Assembly: GCA_947494205.1 (NCBI GenBank)
Contig: CANLUH010000019.1
Span: 1 to 64,000, forward strand
DNA: 64,000 nucleotides
Origin: an uncultured Flavobacteriaceae bacterium
GTDB lineage: Bacteria; Bacteroidota; Bacteroidia; Flavobacteriales; Flavobacteriaceae
Reading direction: 5' to 3'
The notes beneath the pieces were generated by a model. It was not told the origin of the DNA. It worked only from the letters and a program-made list of their open reading frames with translations, and did no database searches. Positions 15,934 through 26,281 of the stretch are shown here, one piece after another. Made by a program: the position numbers and the translations under genes. The first letter of the stretch is position 1. Each line of letters begins with the position of its first letter.

Positions 15934-16845
15934 TTAGTCTTGCACAATAATGTCTTTTGCATCATCTTTTTCAAATTCTGGCTGTATGTTAACATGGTTA
16001 ATTTCGAATTCATGTAGTAATAAATTTTCAACTTTTGCACGTATACTTTCAAAAGTACTCAATGTAATATCTTTTGTAAATTCTATATGTGCTTCAAAAT
16101 GTACTTCTGCTTCATTTAATTGCCAAACATGAACGTGATGTACACTTTTTATAGTGTCGAAAGCATTTATTTTTTCAACTATAGCTTCTACAGGAATAGC
16201 ATCTGGTGTAAATAACATGAGTACTTTAGTAGAGGCTTTAAGTAGATTGAAACCTACCCAAATTAAATATAAAGCAATAGCTAAAGTTAATGCACTGTCT
16301 ATCCAATAAATTTTATAAAATTGCATTAATAGACCGCCTATTAAAACAGCAACACTTGCCATCATGTCTGTTAATAAATGTATATACGCGCTACGCATAT
16401 TCATATTAGCATTACTATCTTTTTTAAGTAATAAAACGCTTAAACCATTAGCTACAATACCTAAAAGTGACAGCCAAATAACAAGGTTACTTTCTATCTC
16501 TTGTGGATTTTTAAAACGATCTACAGCTTCTATAATTAACAATATAGCTACTATAATTAATGTAGCTGCATTAATAAAAGCTGCTAAAATTTCTGCACGC
16601 TTATAACCAAATGTTCTATGTATTGATGCCTTTTTTTTGGATAGTCTATTAGCTATGTAACTAATTATAAGTGATAATACATCGCTAAAATTATGCAATG
16701 CGTCGCTTAATAAAGCTAAACTACCAGATACCAAACCGCCTACAACTTGTGCAGCTGTAATAAGTATGTTTAAAAGTATAGATATAAAAAGATTACGCCC
16801 CTTTAAGTCATTATGCGAATGATTATGTGAGTGCGACTGTTCCAT
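15934..16845 (-). CDS. Cation diffusion facilitator (CzcD/ZnT-like) metal exporter
   Basis: This 303-aa inner-membrane protein begins with a His-rich tail (HSHNHSHND). Six membrane helices follow. The metal site residues appear as SLALLSDALHNFSDVLSLI in helix 2 and HLLTDMMASVAVL in helix 5, which is the HxxxD arrangement of zinc/cobalt/cadmium exporters. The cytoplasmic C-terminal domain (about 205-300) carries VHHVHVWQLN and HVNIQPEFE, typical of the CDF dimer domain. It exports divalent metal in exchange for protons. It lies between rpiB and elaA with 4-6 base gaps. Confidence 0.92.
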   Translation of the reverse strand: MEQSHSHNHSHNDLKGRNLFISILLNILITAAQVVGGLVSGSLALLSDALHNFSDVLSLIISYIANRLSKKKASIHRTFGYKRAEILAAFINAATLIIVAILLIIEAVDRFKNPQEIESNLVIWLSLLGIVANGLSVLLLKKDSNANMNMRSAYIHLLTDMMASVAVLIGGLLMQFYKIYWIDSALTLAIALYLIWVGFNLLKASTKVLMLFTPDAIPVEAIVEKINAFDTIKSVHHVHVWQLNEAEVHFEAHIEFTKDITLSTFESIRAKVENLLLHEFEINHVNIQPEFEKDDAKDIIVQD

Positions 16846-16850
16846 TTATA

Positions 16851-17285
16851 TTAACATTGTGCTGGAATTTTGTTAACACGGTTTTGGTGTCTGCCACCTT
16901 CAAACTCTGTATTTAAAAACGTATCTACCATTTGCAATGCTTGTGGTATAGACGTAAAACGCGCTGGTATACATAATATATTAGCATTATTATGCTGACG
17001 TATTAAAGAGACGATTTCTTTTGTCCAACATAAACCAGCTCTAATATCTTGGTACTTGTTAGCTGTCATAGCTACACCATTGGCGCTACCACAAATTAAA
17101 ATTCCAAAGTTTGCTGTTTTATTTGTTACATCTTTAGCAACTGGGTGTACAAAATCTGGATAATCTACACTGTCGTTAGCATCTGTTCCGTAATTAGTAA
17201 CCGTAATACCTTTGGCTTCTAAATGCTTTACAATAGCAAATTTGTAATCTGTTCCTGCGTGATCGTTTCCAATAGAAATAGTCAT
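16851..17285 (-). CDS. rpiB: Ribose 5-phosphate isomerase B
   Basis: This 144-aa enzyme interconverts ribose 5-phosphate and ribulose 5-phosphate in the pentose phosphate pathway. The RpiB/LacAB pattern is clear: GNDHAGTDYKFAIVKHL, NYGTD, the catalytic-loop CGSANGVAMTANKY, RAGLCW and HNNANILCIPARF. The length is normal. It is the first gene of a minus-strand run that continues into the CDF transporter 5 bases later. Confidence 0.94.
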   Translation of the reverse strand: MTISIGNDHAGTDYKFAIVKHLEAKGITVTNYGTDANDSVDYPDFVHPVAKDVTNKTANFGILICGSANGVAMTANKYQDIRAGLCWTKEIVSLIRQHNNANILCIPARFTSIPQALQMVDTFLNTEFEGGRHQNRVNKIPAQC

Positions 17286-18207
17286 CTTTTTAAAGTTTTA
17301 AAATGTTTCCGTAAAAACGGAAAACTAATAGTTGTGTTATTAAAATTCAAAGTTAATAATTACATAATAACTACCTATTAATAACCTTTACATTATTATT
17401 AAAACACTTTAATTATGCATTTTAATTTTAAATACCTATTAAAGGTATCTGCTAGGTTAATTTTAATGTTTAAAAAATGGTGACGAGAGCATTTTTAAAT
17501 AAAATTTTAATTGTTTTTACTCTTAAAAGTGCTATTATACTTAGAACTAGAATGTTATATACGTTATTAACAAGCGTGCAAAATTGTTCATTACTTAACG
17601 TTTAGATAATGATTACTTGTTAATATCTTATCAAAGGTTTTTAAAACTTTTATTAGGTTTATTAAATTAATTTTTCCAACCAAGAATTGAAATGACACTA
17701 CCAAAAAAGTTAACACTTTTTTTTGGTTGATTTTTCAAGCTAAAAAATACAGATACCAACATGAATTTTTTAGTTTTTTATTAAAAATAACATGTTAAAC
17801 ATAGTTATTAACATCTGTTAATAGTAATTTTAATTACTTTAAAAATGAGGGTTTTAAATACATTATAACATGTTAATAGAGTTGCTTAGTAAACAAATCA
17901 AACAAAAAACTAGAAAAGTTATACCGCTATTAACACCCAATAATAAGCATCATTATTTTTTTTAAATTTTAAAAGAAAAAGATATATAGTATATATATGT
18001 GTGAATAACTCTATAATTTTTAGAAACTATAAAAGCATATTGTTTTACTTCTAAATTAAGGTTTGCTTAAGAATTTTAGATAAAGCTTTCATTTATGATG
18101 CCACTCTAATAACTACGTAGGCCTACTTAAAATGTAACATGTATGCGTAGTTCTTTGATATAGTAATTAGTTATACCTTCGTGAAATTATTTATAAATCC
18201 CTAATTT
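17286..18207. other. Gene-free intergenic region (0.92 kb)
   Basis: Divergent promoter space between rpiB (minus) and the giant repeat protein (plus). It is very AT-rich, with no credible coding frame. A possible promoter for the repeat protein is TTTG at 18154-18157 and TACCTTCG at 18174-18181, with one mismatch to the Bacteroidota -7 consensus and a short 16-base spacer. Nothing else is evident. Confidence 0.5.
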
Positions 18208-21200
18208 ATGAAATTTAATAAGCTAAACTTAAGTATAATTACCCTTGTTTTATGTTTAAGTGCTTTAGTTAGTACCGCTCAAACCTATACCTATACAGGA
18301 ACAGGAAATTGGACAAATGTTGCTAATTGGGATACTTATCCTGGTACAACTATTGGCTTTTCAGAAACTGTTATAATTAATGGTAACGCTACTTTAAATA
18401 CATCTATAGATCTTACAGGAACTGTATTAGTATTTGGTACAGGCACATTTATTAATTCTGGTGGAAACATTCAAATTAATGCTGGAGGTGCTTTAATTAA
18501 TACTGGTGTTTTTAATATTGAAAACTCTGGAACATTAAATATATCAGGTGGTGGTAATTTTAATATTCAAGGAAATATGGCTAATTCTGGAACCATTAAT
18601 AATACAGGAACCATACAAACATTAGGAAATATTATTGTAGAGAATACAGGTATTGTAACTAATAACTCAATAATACTTATTAATTCTGGAACCATTAATA
18701 ATACAGGAACTATTACTAATTCTAATTCGTTTATAGTTTCTAATACAGGAATACTAAATAATAATACAGGAGGATCTATTACAAATACAAGTACACTATA
18801 TAATGGAACGGTTTTAAATAATACAGGAATAGTAAATAACCAAAGTGGAGGTACTTTTAATAATGAAGGCACTCTAAACAATAATACAGATGGAATAGTA
18901 AACAATACAGGAGTTATAGAGGATACAGGTATTATAATTAATTTAGGAACCTTATCTGGGCAAAACATAAGTCATACAGGAGACTTTAGTAATGCAGGTA
19001 CGTTAAATCCAGGCAATACAACAGGTACGTATATTTTTACTAATAATTACACACAGCTAAGTACAGCAATTCTTGCTACAGAAATAGAAAGTACTTCAAA
19101 TTTCGATGCAGTAACAGTAACAGGTACAGTTAATTTAAGCGGTACATTAAAAGTTAGCTTGCTAAACGGATATACACCTAGTTATGGAGACTCGTTTACT
19201 ATTGTAACAGCAGGCAGTATTTCGGGAACATTTAGTACATTAGATTTAGCCACAAATATACCAGTAAATAGTCAATGGCATATTAGGTACACAACTACTG
19301 AAGTTATTTTAGAGTTAATACCAATAACTTATACTTATACAGGAACAGGTAATTGGACAACAACTGCAAACTGGTCGCCTATATATCCTGGAACAATTAT
19401 AAATACAGTAGAAACAGTTGTTATTAATGGTAATGTTAGTATTACGAGTGGAATAATAGAAAATAATGGATTAATAACTAATACAGCTGGAGCTACAATA
19501 AGTTTAACTTCAAGTGCTTCATTTGTAAATACTACAGGAGCTATATTAACTAATGAAGGTATTATAAACTTAAATCAGTCTGACATTGTATCTGCTTTAA
19601 CTAATCAAGGTACTCTAAATAATACCACAGGAGAAATAATAGTTGATGCACTTTTTGAAGAGTATCTAATAAATAGCGTAGGTGGTATTATAAATAATAC
19701 AGGAAGTATCACAACAGTTCATGGTTATTTAAATAATGCTGGTGGTATTATAAATAATAATACAGGCGGCACTATAACTACTGGCACAGGTTCCTCTGGA
19801 ATGAGAAATACTGCAGGAGGTATTTTAAATAATACTACAGGCGGTCTTATAGTTAATGCAAATCTATGGAACAATCAAAGTACAATAAATAACATAGGGA
19901 TTATAGAAAACAACAATAATTTAACTAATAACGGCACTATTATAGATAATGGTACTATAACCAATAATAACGAGCTTGCAGGAGTAAATACAGCCCATAC
20001 AGGGGATTTTAGTAATTCTGGAATTTTAAGCCCTGGAAATTCTGCTAATTCTTTTGGTACGTACACCTTTACTAATAATTATACCCATGAAAGTACTGCA
20101 ATATTAACAACAGAAATAATAAGTGCTACAAGTTTCGATGTAGTAACAGTAACAGGTACAGCTAATTTAAGCGGTACGCTCGAGGTTAATATACCATTAA
20201 GTAATACAGTAGTTATAGGCGATACGTTTACTATTGTAACAGCAGGTAATATTTCGGGAACATTTAGCACATTAGATTTAGCCACAAATATACCTACAAA
20301 TAGTCAATGGTATATTAGGTACACAACTACTGAAGTTATTTTAGAGTTAATACCAATAACTTATACTTATACAGGAACAGGTAATTGGACAACAACTGCA
20401 AACTGGTCGCCTTTATATCCTGGAACGACTATAAATACAGTAGAAACAGTTGTTATTAATGGTAATGTTAGTATTACGAGTGGAATAATAGAAAATAATG
20501 GATTAATAACTAATACATCTGAAGCTACAATAAGTTTAACTTCAAATGCTTCATTTGTAAATACTACAGGAGCTATATTAACTAATGAAGGTATTATAAA
20601 CTTAAATCAGTCTGACTTTGTATCTGCTTTAATTAATCAAGGTACTCTAAATAATAATACCACAGGAGAAGTAATAATTGATGGGTTTACTGAAGAGTAT
20701 CTAATAAATAGCGTAGGCGGTATTATAAATAATACAGGAGGCATCACAACAATTGTTGGTTATTTAAATAATGCAGGAGGTATTATAAATAATAATACAG
20801 ACGGCACTATAACTATTGGTACAGGTGCGTCTGGAATGAGAAATACAGCAGGAGGTATTTTAAATAATAATACAGACGGTCTTATAGTTAGTGCAAATTT
20901 ACTGAACGAACAAGGTATTTTAAATAATACAGGGATTATAGAAAATAGTAATGGACTATCTAATGGAGTAAATGCTATCCTAAATAATTATAATACTATA
21001 AATAATAATGGAACTATAGAAAATTATTCTACAGGGACTATAAATAACTACAGTGTTATAAACAATAATGATATTATAATAGATTTCGCAACACTAATTA
21101 ATCATCCAGGAGGTATTTTAAATAATAATAATATTCTATCAGGAGATAATAATATAAATCATGCATCTAATTATAGTAATATAGGTATTTTAAGTCCTGG

Positions 21201-22341
21201 TTTTGGAAATAATATGTTTAGTTATGGTACGTATAATTTTCATGCAAATTACACACATGAAAGTACTGCAACATTAAAAACAGGGGTGCTTAATATATCA
21301 ACTTTCGATATTGTAAATGTAACTGGAACAGCTACTTTAAACGGTACTCTCGAGGTAAATTTATCCCCTAGTTATACACCAAATGTAGGCGATACCTTTA
21401 CCATTTTAACAGCAAGCTCAATATCTGGTACATTCGATACATTAGTTTTACCATTAAATTCCTCATGGAAGGTTAATTATACTTCTACAGCTGTCGTGTT
21501 AGAAGTTACAACACCAGTAAGCCTTAGTGCAAAGGTTATGTTACAAGGTGCAGCACTTAACCCTATAACAGGAGAAGAAAATCTAATGCGAGACGATTTA
21601 AGAGCCGCAACACTTATACCTACAACAAGCCCTTATCCAGATATGTTGTCTTGCGCCGCTACAGTATTTAATACAGGAGGCACAACAGGTACAGGTAGTA
21701 TTGCAGATGATATTGTAGATTGGGTACAGGTAGAACTTCGTGATGCAACCACTAATACTGTAGTTTTATCCAGACAGTCGGCCTTAATACAACGCGATGG
21801 AGATATAGTAAGCACAGATGGTATTAGCACATTAACCTTTAATGTCCCATCAAGTAATTATTTTATAGTAATAAAACATAGAAATCATTTAGGAATAATA
21901 ACATTAAATACAGTTGCATTAACAGCTGCAGTTACTACAATAGATTTTACAGATGCTAATAACCAAATTACTTTTGGAACCGATGCGCAAACTACTTTTG
22001 GTATGCCAAGCGGAATAGTAGCTATGTGGGCTGGAGATGCTAATGGAGATGGGCGATTAAATTATTTAGGAGCACAGTCTGAGATTCCAGCGATAAGAAG
22101 CCAAGTATTTAATGATCCCAATAATTCAGTATTTGGTGGTCCACCAGTAGGAACTTATGAATCTTTAGCTTACAAAGAAACAGATATAAATATGGATGGT
22201 TTAACCGTGTATTTGGGTGTAGAAAGCGATGTTTTAAACGTAAGAAATAATATATTTAATAATCCATCAAATTCAGTATTTGGTGGTCCACCAGTAGCAA
22301 CATATTTGTTTGTACAACAATTACCAGAAGGCGCTAATTAA
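18208..22341 (+). CDS. Giant secreted Asn/Thr/Gly-rich repeat protein (adhesin-like)
   Basis: This 1377-aa protein starts with a signal peptide (ending STAQ). The body is built of short beta-solenoid-like repeats of the type NNTGTINNxGxI. Three long modules each open with YTYTGTGNW, at about residues 26, 374 and 718. Modules 2 and 3 are near identical in DNA, offset by 1032 bases (344 codons). A non-repetitive region from about 1110 leads to a C-terminal domain with two Asp-rich, dockerin-like calcium loops (DANGDG at about 1277, DINMDG at about 1326). Each loop is followed by NPxNSVFGGPPVxTY. The end, QQLPEGAN, is not a standard type IX sorting tail. Surface adhesion is inferred from architecture only. 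Confidence 0.75.
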   Translation: MKFNKLNLSIITLVLCLSALVSTAQTYTYTGTGNWTNVANWDTYPGTTIGFSETVIINGNATLNTSIDLTGTVLVFGTGTFINSGGNIQINAGGALINTGVFNIENSGTLNISGGGNFNIQGNMANSGTINNTGTIQTLGNIIVENTGIVTNNSIILINSGTINNTGTITNSNSFIVSNTGILNNNTGGSITNTSTLYNGTVLNNTGIVNNQSGGTFNNEGTLNNNTDGIVNNTGVIEDTGIIINLGTLSGQNISHTGDFSNAGTLNPGNTTGTYIFTNNYTQLSTAILATEIESTSNFDAVTVTGTVNLSGTLKVSLLNGYTPSYGDSFTIVTAGSISGTFSTLDLATNIPVNSQWHIRYTTTEVILELIPITYTYTGTGNWTTTANWSPIYPGTIINTVETVVINGNVSITSGIIENNGLITNTAGATISLTSSASFVNTTGAILTNEGIINLNQSDIVSALTNQGTLNNTTGEIIVDALFEEYLINSVGGIINNTGSITTVHGYLNNAGGIINNNTGGTITTGTGSSGMRNTAGGILNNTTGGLIVNANLWNNQSTINNIGIIENNNNLTNNGTIIDNGTITNNNELAGVNTAHTGDFSNSGILSPGNSANSFGTYTFTNNYTHESTAILTTEIISATSFDVVTVTGTANLSGTLEVNIPLSNTVVIGDTFTIVTAGNISGTFSTLDLATNIPTNSQWYIRYTTTEVILELIPITYTYTGTGNWTTTANWSPLYPGTTINTVETVVINGNVSITSGIIENNGLITNTSEATISLTSNASFVNTTGAILTNEGIINLNQSDFVSALINQGTLNNNTTGEVIIDGFTEEYLINSVGGIINNTGGITTIVGYLNNAGGIINNNTDGTITIGTGASGMRNTAGGILNNNTDGLIVSANLLNEQGILNNTGIIENSNGLSNGVNAILNNYNTINNNGTIENYSTGTINNYSVINNNDIIIDFATLINHPGGILNNNNILSGDNNINHASNYSNIGILSPGFGNNMFSYGTYNFHANYTHESTATLKTGVLNISTFDIVNVTGTATLNGTLEVNLSPSYTPNVGDTFTILTASSISGTFDTLVLPLNSSWKVNYTSTAVVLEVTTPVSLSAKVMLQGAALNPITGEENLMRDDLRAATLIPTTSPYPDMLSCAATVFNTGGTTGTGSIADDIVDWVQVELRDATTNTVVLSRQSALIQRDGDIVSTDGISTLTFNVPSSNYFIVIKHRNHLGIITLNTVALTAAVTTIDFTDANNQITFGTDAQTTFGMPSGIVAMWAGDANGDGRLNYLGAQSEIPAIRSQVFNDPNNSVFGGPPVGTYESLAYKETDINMDGLTVYLGVESDVLNVRNNIFNNPSNSVFGGPPVATYLFVQQLPEGAN
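19321..21385 (+). repeat. Near-identical long tandem repeat inside the giant secreted protein
   Basis: A unit of about 1032 bases beginning CCAATAACTTATACTTATAC occurs at 19321 and again at 20353, with only scattered differences. The diverged first module begins near 18280. The period is a multiple of three, so copy number can change without breaking the frame. The second copy diverges in its later part. Confidence 0.8.
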
Positions 22342-22384
22342 AAAAATATATACCAGTTTTTATTAATTTAATTTTAAAGAAATA

Positions 22385-22412
22385 TTGATTTAATATTAAA
22401 AGTGTAGCTTTG
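22385..22412 (+). promoter_or_regulatory. Bacteroidota-type promoter upstream of rnr
   Basis: TTG at 22385-22387 and TAGCTTTG at 22405-22412 are separated by 17 bases. This matches the flavobacterial TTG...TANNTTTG consensus exactly. It lies about 155 bases before the rnr start, leaving a long leader. Confidence 0.75.
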
Positions 22413-22566
22413 CAGTAATCTTAATAGATTGATTTAAAAAGAATTCATATCCTTTTAAATCCACTTCCTATGAATTTAAGTTCATCCCGAACGTAATAAA
22501 ATCGATACTTTTAAGAGAATTAATTAATAAGATTTTCACTGAATTAGTGAGAACATGAAGAAATAA

Positions 22567-24810
22567 ATGACAAAAAAGAAAAAAAGGAAACCGTCACATA
22601 ACAAGATTTCCAACCTTACAAATACAATTCTAAGTATTTTAAAAAAAGATAGAAACCAATCCTTTAATTATAAACAAATAGCTGCTAAACTTGGTGTAAA
22701 CGATGCTAGTAGTAGAAATCAAATTATAAAAACCTTATCTAAATTAGCTGCAAAAGAAGAAATTGAGCAGGTAGATCGCGGTAAGTTTAAAATTATTAAC
22801 AATACAGAATACCATACCGGAATTTTCGATGCTACGCAAAAAGGATCTGGTTATGTTATTTGCGATGCTTTTGAAGATGATGTTTACATTGCATCCAACA
22901 ATGTTAATAAAGCTTTAAATGGCGATGAGGTAGAATTATACGTTTATAAACGCAGAAAGAAAGGAAAATTAGAAGGAGAGATTACAAACATTATAAAACG
23001 TGCTAAAACAGAGTACGTAGGCGTAATCCAAATACACGAAAAAAAGAATTTTGCATTCGTAGTAGTAGATGGAAACAAAATGTATAAAGACATTTTTGTT
23101 CCAATAAATAAAACAAATAAAGCCGAAGACGGTGATAAAGTATTAGTATCCCTAGAAGATTGGCCAGAACGATCAGACTCACCTAACGGAAAAGTACTTA
23201 AAGTTCTAGGAAAACCAGGAGAACACAATACAGAAATACACTCTATTTTAGCAGATTATGGTTTACCATACGAGTTTCCACACGAAGTAGAAGCCTATGC
23301 TAATAACATAGATTTAGAAATTAAACCAGAAGAAATAGCGAAACGAAGAGATATGCGTAAAGATTTAACCTTTACCATAGATCCTAAGGACGCTAAAGAT
23401 TTTGATGATGCCTTATCCTTTAAAATATTAGATAATGGCTTATACGAAGTAGGAATACATATAGCAGACGTTTCACATTACTTAAAAGAAGGAACCGTTT
23501 TAGATGATGAAGCTTACGAACGTGCAACCTCTGTATATTTAGTAGATCGTGTAGTACCAATGCTACCAGAAATATTAAGTAATGGCGCTTGTTCATTAAG
23601 ACCACACGAAGAAAAATATACATTTTCTGCAGTGTTTCAATTAAATGATAAAGCAGAAATTAAAAACGAATGGTTTGGTAGAACAGTAACCTATAGTGAT
23701 GCCCGTTTTGCTTACGAAGAAGCACAAGCAATTATTGAAAATAACGCTACTTTAAACAAAGCAGATGTTATTAACACTATTAATAAAATAGATACTACAA
23801 TTCCAGCTGAAGTCTCTTTAACAGGAAAAGAATATAAAACAAATCCAGAAGTAGCTCAAGCGACATTAAAGCTAGATGAATTAGCAAAAATAATGCGCGG
23901 AAAACGTATGCGATCTGGAGCAATTTCTTTCGATAAAGTTGAAGTAAAATTTAATTTAGATGAAGAAGCAAATCCAGTAGGCGTTTTCTTTAAAACGAGT
24001 AAAGATGCTAATAAATTAATTGAAGAATTTATGTTATTAGCAAACCGTAAAGTGTCTGAATTTATAGGGAAACAAAAACCACAAAAAACATTTGTTTATA
24101 GAGTACATGACGAACCAGACGAAAGCAAACTAGCCGCTTTACAAGGTGTAGTCTCACAATTTGGACATAAATTAAAATTTAATAGTAGAGATACTATAGC
24201 AGCATCACTAAATAAATTATTAGTAGATGTTCAAGGAAAAAAAGAACAAAATTTAGTAGATACTTTAGCCATACGAACCATGAGTAAAGCCGAGTATACT
24301 ACAGATAATATTGGACATTACGGTTTAGCATTCGATTATTACAGTCACTTTACATCACCAATACGTCGTTATCCAGATGTTATGGCACACCGTTTATTAC
24401 AACGCTATTTAGATGGCGAAAAAACAGCTAATGCAGAGGTTTACGAAGAAAAATGTAAACACTCAAGTAATATGGAATATCTGGCAACAAAAGCCGAAAG
24501 AGATTCTATAAAATACATGCAAATTCGTTTTATGCAAGACCATCAAGACGAAGAGTTTTTAGGTGTAATATCTGGTGTCACAGATTGGGGAATTTATGTA
24601 GAAATAATTTCTAATAAATGTGAAGGTATGGTAAGAACACGAGACATAAAAGACGATTATTACGAATTTGATCAAGATCAATTTGCATTAATTGGGAAAG
24701 AAACTAAAAACATGTATCAATTAGGCGATGAGGTTATTGTAAAAGTAAAACAAGCCGATTTAGTAAAACGACATTTAGATTTCGATTTAATAGGTAAAGT
24801 AGAAGACTAA
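22567..24810 (+). CDS. rnr: Ribonuclease R
   Basis: This 747-aa 3'-to-5' exoribonuclease degrades structured RNA. It has an N-terminal winged-helix region (about 10-75), cold-shock-like domains (about 85-230) and the RNB catalytic domain. The metal-binding core there is TIDPKDAKDFDDALSF, and HYGLAFDYYSHFTSPIRRYP lies near the end. A C-terminal S1 domain carries GVISGVTDWGIYVEI. The length fits RNase R rather than RNase II. A clear promoter lies upstream and a strong terminator follows. Confidence 0.96.
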   Translation: MTKKKKRKPSHNKISNLTNTILSILKKDRNQSFNYKQIAAKLGVNDASSRNQIIKTLSKLAAKEEIEQVDRGKFKIINNTEYHTGIFDATQKGSGYVICDAFEDDVYIASNNVNKALNGDEVELYVYKRRKKGKLEGEITNIIKRAKTEYVGVIQIHEKKNFAFVVVDGNKMYKDIFVPINKTNKAEDGDKVLVSLEDWPERSDSPNGKVLKVLGKPGEHNTEIHSILADYGLPYEFPHEVEAYANNIDLEIKPEEIAKRRDMRKDLTFTIDPKDAKDFDDALSFKILDNGLYEVGIHIADVSHYLKEGTVLDDEAYERATSVYLVDRVVPMLPEILSNGACSLRPHEEKYTFSAVFQLNDKAEIKNEWFGRTVTYSDARFAYEEAQAIIENNATLNKADVINTINKIDTTIPAEVSLTGKEYKTNPEVAQATLKLDELAKIMRGKRMRSGAISFDKVEVKFNLDEEANPVGVFFKTSKDANKLIEEFMLLANRKVSEFIGKQKPQKTFVYRVHDEPDESKLAALQGVVSQFGHKLKFNSRDTIAASLNKLLVDVQGKKEQNLVDTLAIRTMSKAEYTTDNIGHYGLAFDYYSHFTSPIRRYPDVMAHRLLQRYLDGEKTANAEVYEEKCKHSSNMEYLATKAERDSIKYMQIRFMQDHQDEEFLGVISGVTDWGIYVEIISNKCEGMVRTRDIKDDYYEFDQDQFALIGKETKNMYQLGDEVIVKVKQADLVKRHLDFDLIGKVED

Positions 24811-24864
24811 TATTATTTACGATATTAGATTTATAAATTACGATTTGTAAAATTCACATCATTT

Positions 24865-24905
24865 AAAACCAGAGTACAAAATATATTTTGTACTCTGGTT
24901 TTTAT
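24865..24905 (+). terminator. Strong terminator after rnr
   Basis: AAAACCAGAGTACAAAA pairs with TTTTGTACTCTGGTTTT around a tiny AT loop, and T's follow. This is a perfect 17-bp stem downstream of rnr. Confidence 0.9.
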
Positions 24906-24927
24906 ATTATAACAACATTGTATTGTC

Positions 24928-24949
24928 ATTCCTGTGAAAATAGGAATCC
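24928..24949. repeat. Dispersed short palindrome (copy 1)
   Basis: ATTCCTGTGAAAATAGGAAT is a small hairpin also found next to tRNA-Cys at 32839-32859. Such TTCCTG...CAGGAA elements look like dispersed intergenic repeats. Confidence 0.5.
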
Positions 24950-25030
24950 ACTATACGACTTATTAATATTTAATATACTTTTAAGTAACAATTTATCTAA
25001 AAACACTACTAATAAGAAACTTAAAAAATT

Positions 25031-25339
25031 ATGATTTTAACCACAACAAATTCAGTAGAAGGCTCAAGAATAGTAGAATACAAAGGCATTGTATCTGGTA
25101 TAGGAATGAACACTCAAAAAGTAACCATGACATTTAGTATGGCTAAATACTATAAAGCTATACAAGATGGAGTAGAAGAAGTAAAAGAACAAGCTTTTCA
25201 AGATTTAAAAGCACATGCCGATAAATTAAATGCAAATGCAGTAGTAGGTATAAAAATAGATATAGAATTAACAGCAGCCAATGGCGTAATGGTTTCTGTA
25301 ACAGGAACAGCAGTAAGTGTAGTAAAAGAAAGAGAGTAG
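25031..25339 (+). CDS. YbjQ/UPF0145-family protein
   Basis: This 102-aa protein matches the small YbjQ/UPF0145 fold. It has an opening strand ILTTTNSVEGSRIVEYKGIV, a helix rich in charged residues (AFQDLKAHADKLNANAVVG) and a closing pair of strands VMVSVTGTAVSVV. These proteins form pentameric rings, and their function is not established. Codons look native. No close operon partner is seen; the next gene starts 114 bases later. Confidence 0.8.
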   Translation: MILTTTNSVEGSRIVEYKGIVSGIGMNTQKVTMTFSMAKYYKAIQDGVEEVKEQAFQDLKAHADKLNANAVVGIKIDIELTAANGVMVSVTGTAVSVVKERE

Positions 25340-25452
25340 TAATACTAAATACATATAAAAAAAGTTATAGATAAAAGCATACTTTTTTAATTACAACTGT
25401 AACAATTACAAAAAGTAATACTCTTTACTTAAAACAATAATATATTTAAGAC

Positions 25453-26127
25453 ATGAGAACTATAACATCTATATTACTATTATTTATAACAGTAGCAACC
25501 TTTGCACAAGGTCCAAAAGAAAAACAAGTAGGCGATTTTACAACCGTAAAGGTGTTCGATTTAATACATATTAGCCTTGTAAAATCTGATGAAAATAAAG
25601 TAATTATCTCTGGAGAAGATGTAGACGATGTACAAGTAATTAATAAAAACGGTACATTAAAAATACGAATGAAACTAGATCAAATATTTAATGGAACAGA
25701 AACATTTGTAGCAGTACATTATACCAATTTAGAAGTAATAGACGGAAATGAAGGTGCTAGAATTGTAGGAAACGAGTTAATAGAACAAGATAAAATAGAA
25801 CTTAAAACACAAGAAGGCGCTTTAATAAAAGTAGGCTTAAATGTAGATAAAGTAACTATAAAAGCAGTATCTGGAGGTATTGTAGAAACCAGCGGAAGAG
25901 CAAATTCGCAATCTATATTGATTAACACAGGTGGTATTTACGAAGGCAAAGATTTTGAAACTAAAAATACAGAAGTAAAAATAAGAACAGGAGGAGAAGC
26001 AGAAGTTAATACAACAGAAGTAGTAGATGCAAAAGTAACAGCAGGAGGAGATATTTTTATTTATGGAAATCCAAGTAGAGTAAATAAAAAAACAACACTA
26101 GGAGGACGTATTAAAGAAGTAGATTAA
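25453..26127 (+). CDS. DUF2807 (putative auto-transporter adhesin, head GIN) secreted protein
   Basis: This 224-aa protein has a signal peptide (ending TFAQ) and then the Bacteroidota DUF2807 pattern. The opening is VGDFTTVKVFDLIHISLVKS, followed by beta repeats of the type IKVGLNVDKVTIKAVSGG and AEVNTTEVVDAKVTAGG. It ends GNPSRVNKKTTLGGRIKEV, which is characteristic. Family members are beta-helical envelope proteins of unclear function. A perfect terminator hairpin follows at 26151. Confidence 0.9.
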   Translation: MRTITSILLLFITVATFAQGPKEKQVGDFTTVKVFDLIHISLVKSDENKVIISGEDVDDVQVINKNGTLKIRMKLDQIFNGTETFVAVHYTNLEVIDGNEGARIVGNELIEQDKIELKTQEGALIKVGLNVDKVTIKAVSGGIVETSGRANSQSILINTGGIYEGKDFETKNTEVKIRTGGEAEVNTTEVVDAKVTAGGDIFIYGNPSRVNKKTTLGGRIKEVD

Positions 26128-26150
26128 AACGAATACGTTTAAAATATTAT

Positions 26151-26183
26151 AAAAGCTTCAGTTATATAACTGAAGCTTTTTTA
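26151..26183. terminator. Perfect bidirectional terminator
   Basis: AAAAGCTTCAGTTATATAACTGAAGCTTTT is a 30-base palindrome followed by T's, placed between the DUF2807 gene and lysE-like gene. Nothing convergent lies here, so it ends the DUF2807 transcript. Confidence 0.9.
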
Positions 26184-26281
26184 TTTAGTACTAATTACAA
26201 GAGTTATAACTATTCGTAATAAATAAAGCCTACTATTTTTAAATAATTTCTTTACTTTGTAGAGAATCCACTTTACTTAAT

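Noticed and set aside
18567-20285. Minus-strand open frames rich in Val/Leu/Pro
   Set aside because: They arise antisense to the Asn/Thr repeats of the giant secreted protein and have no start context or family features.
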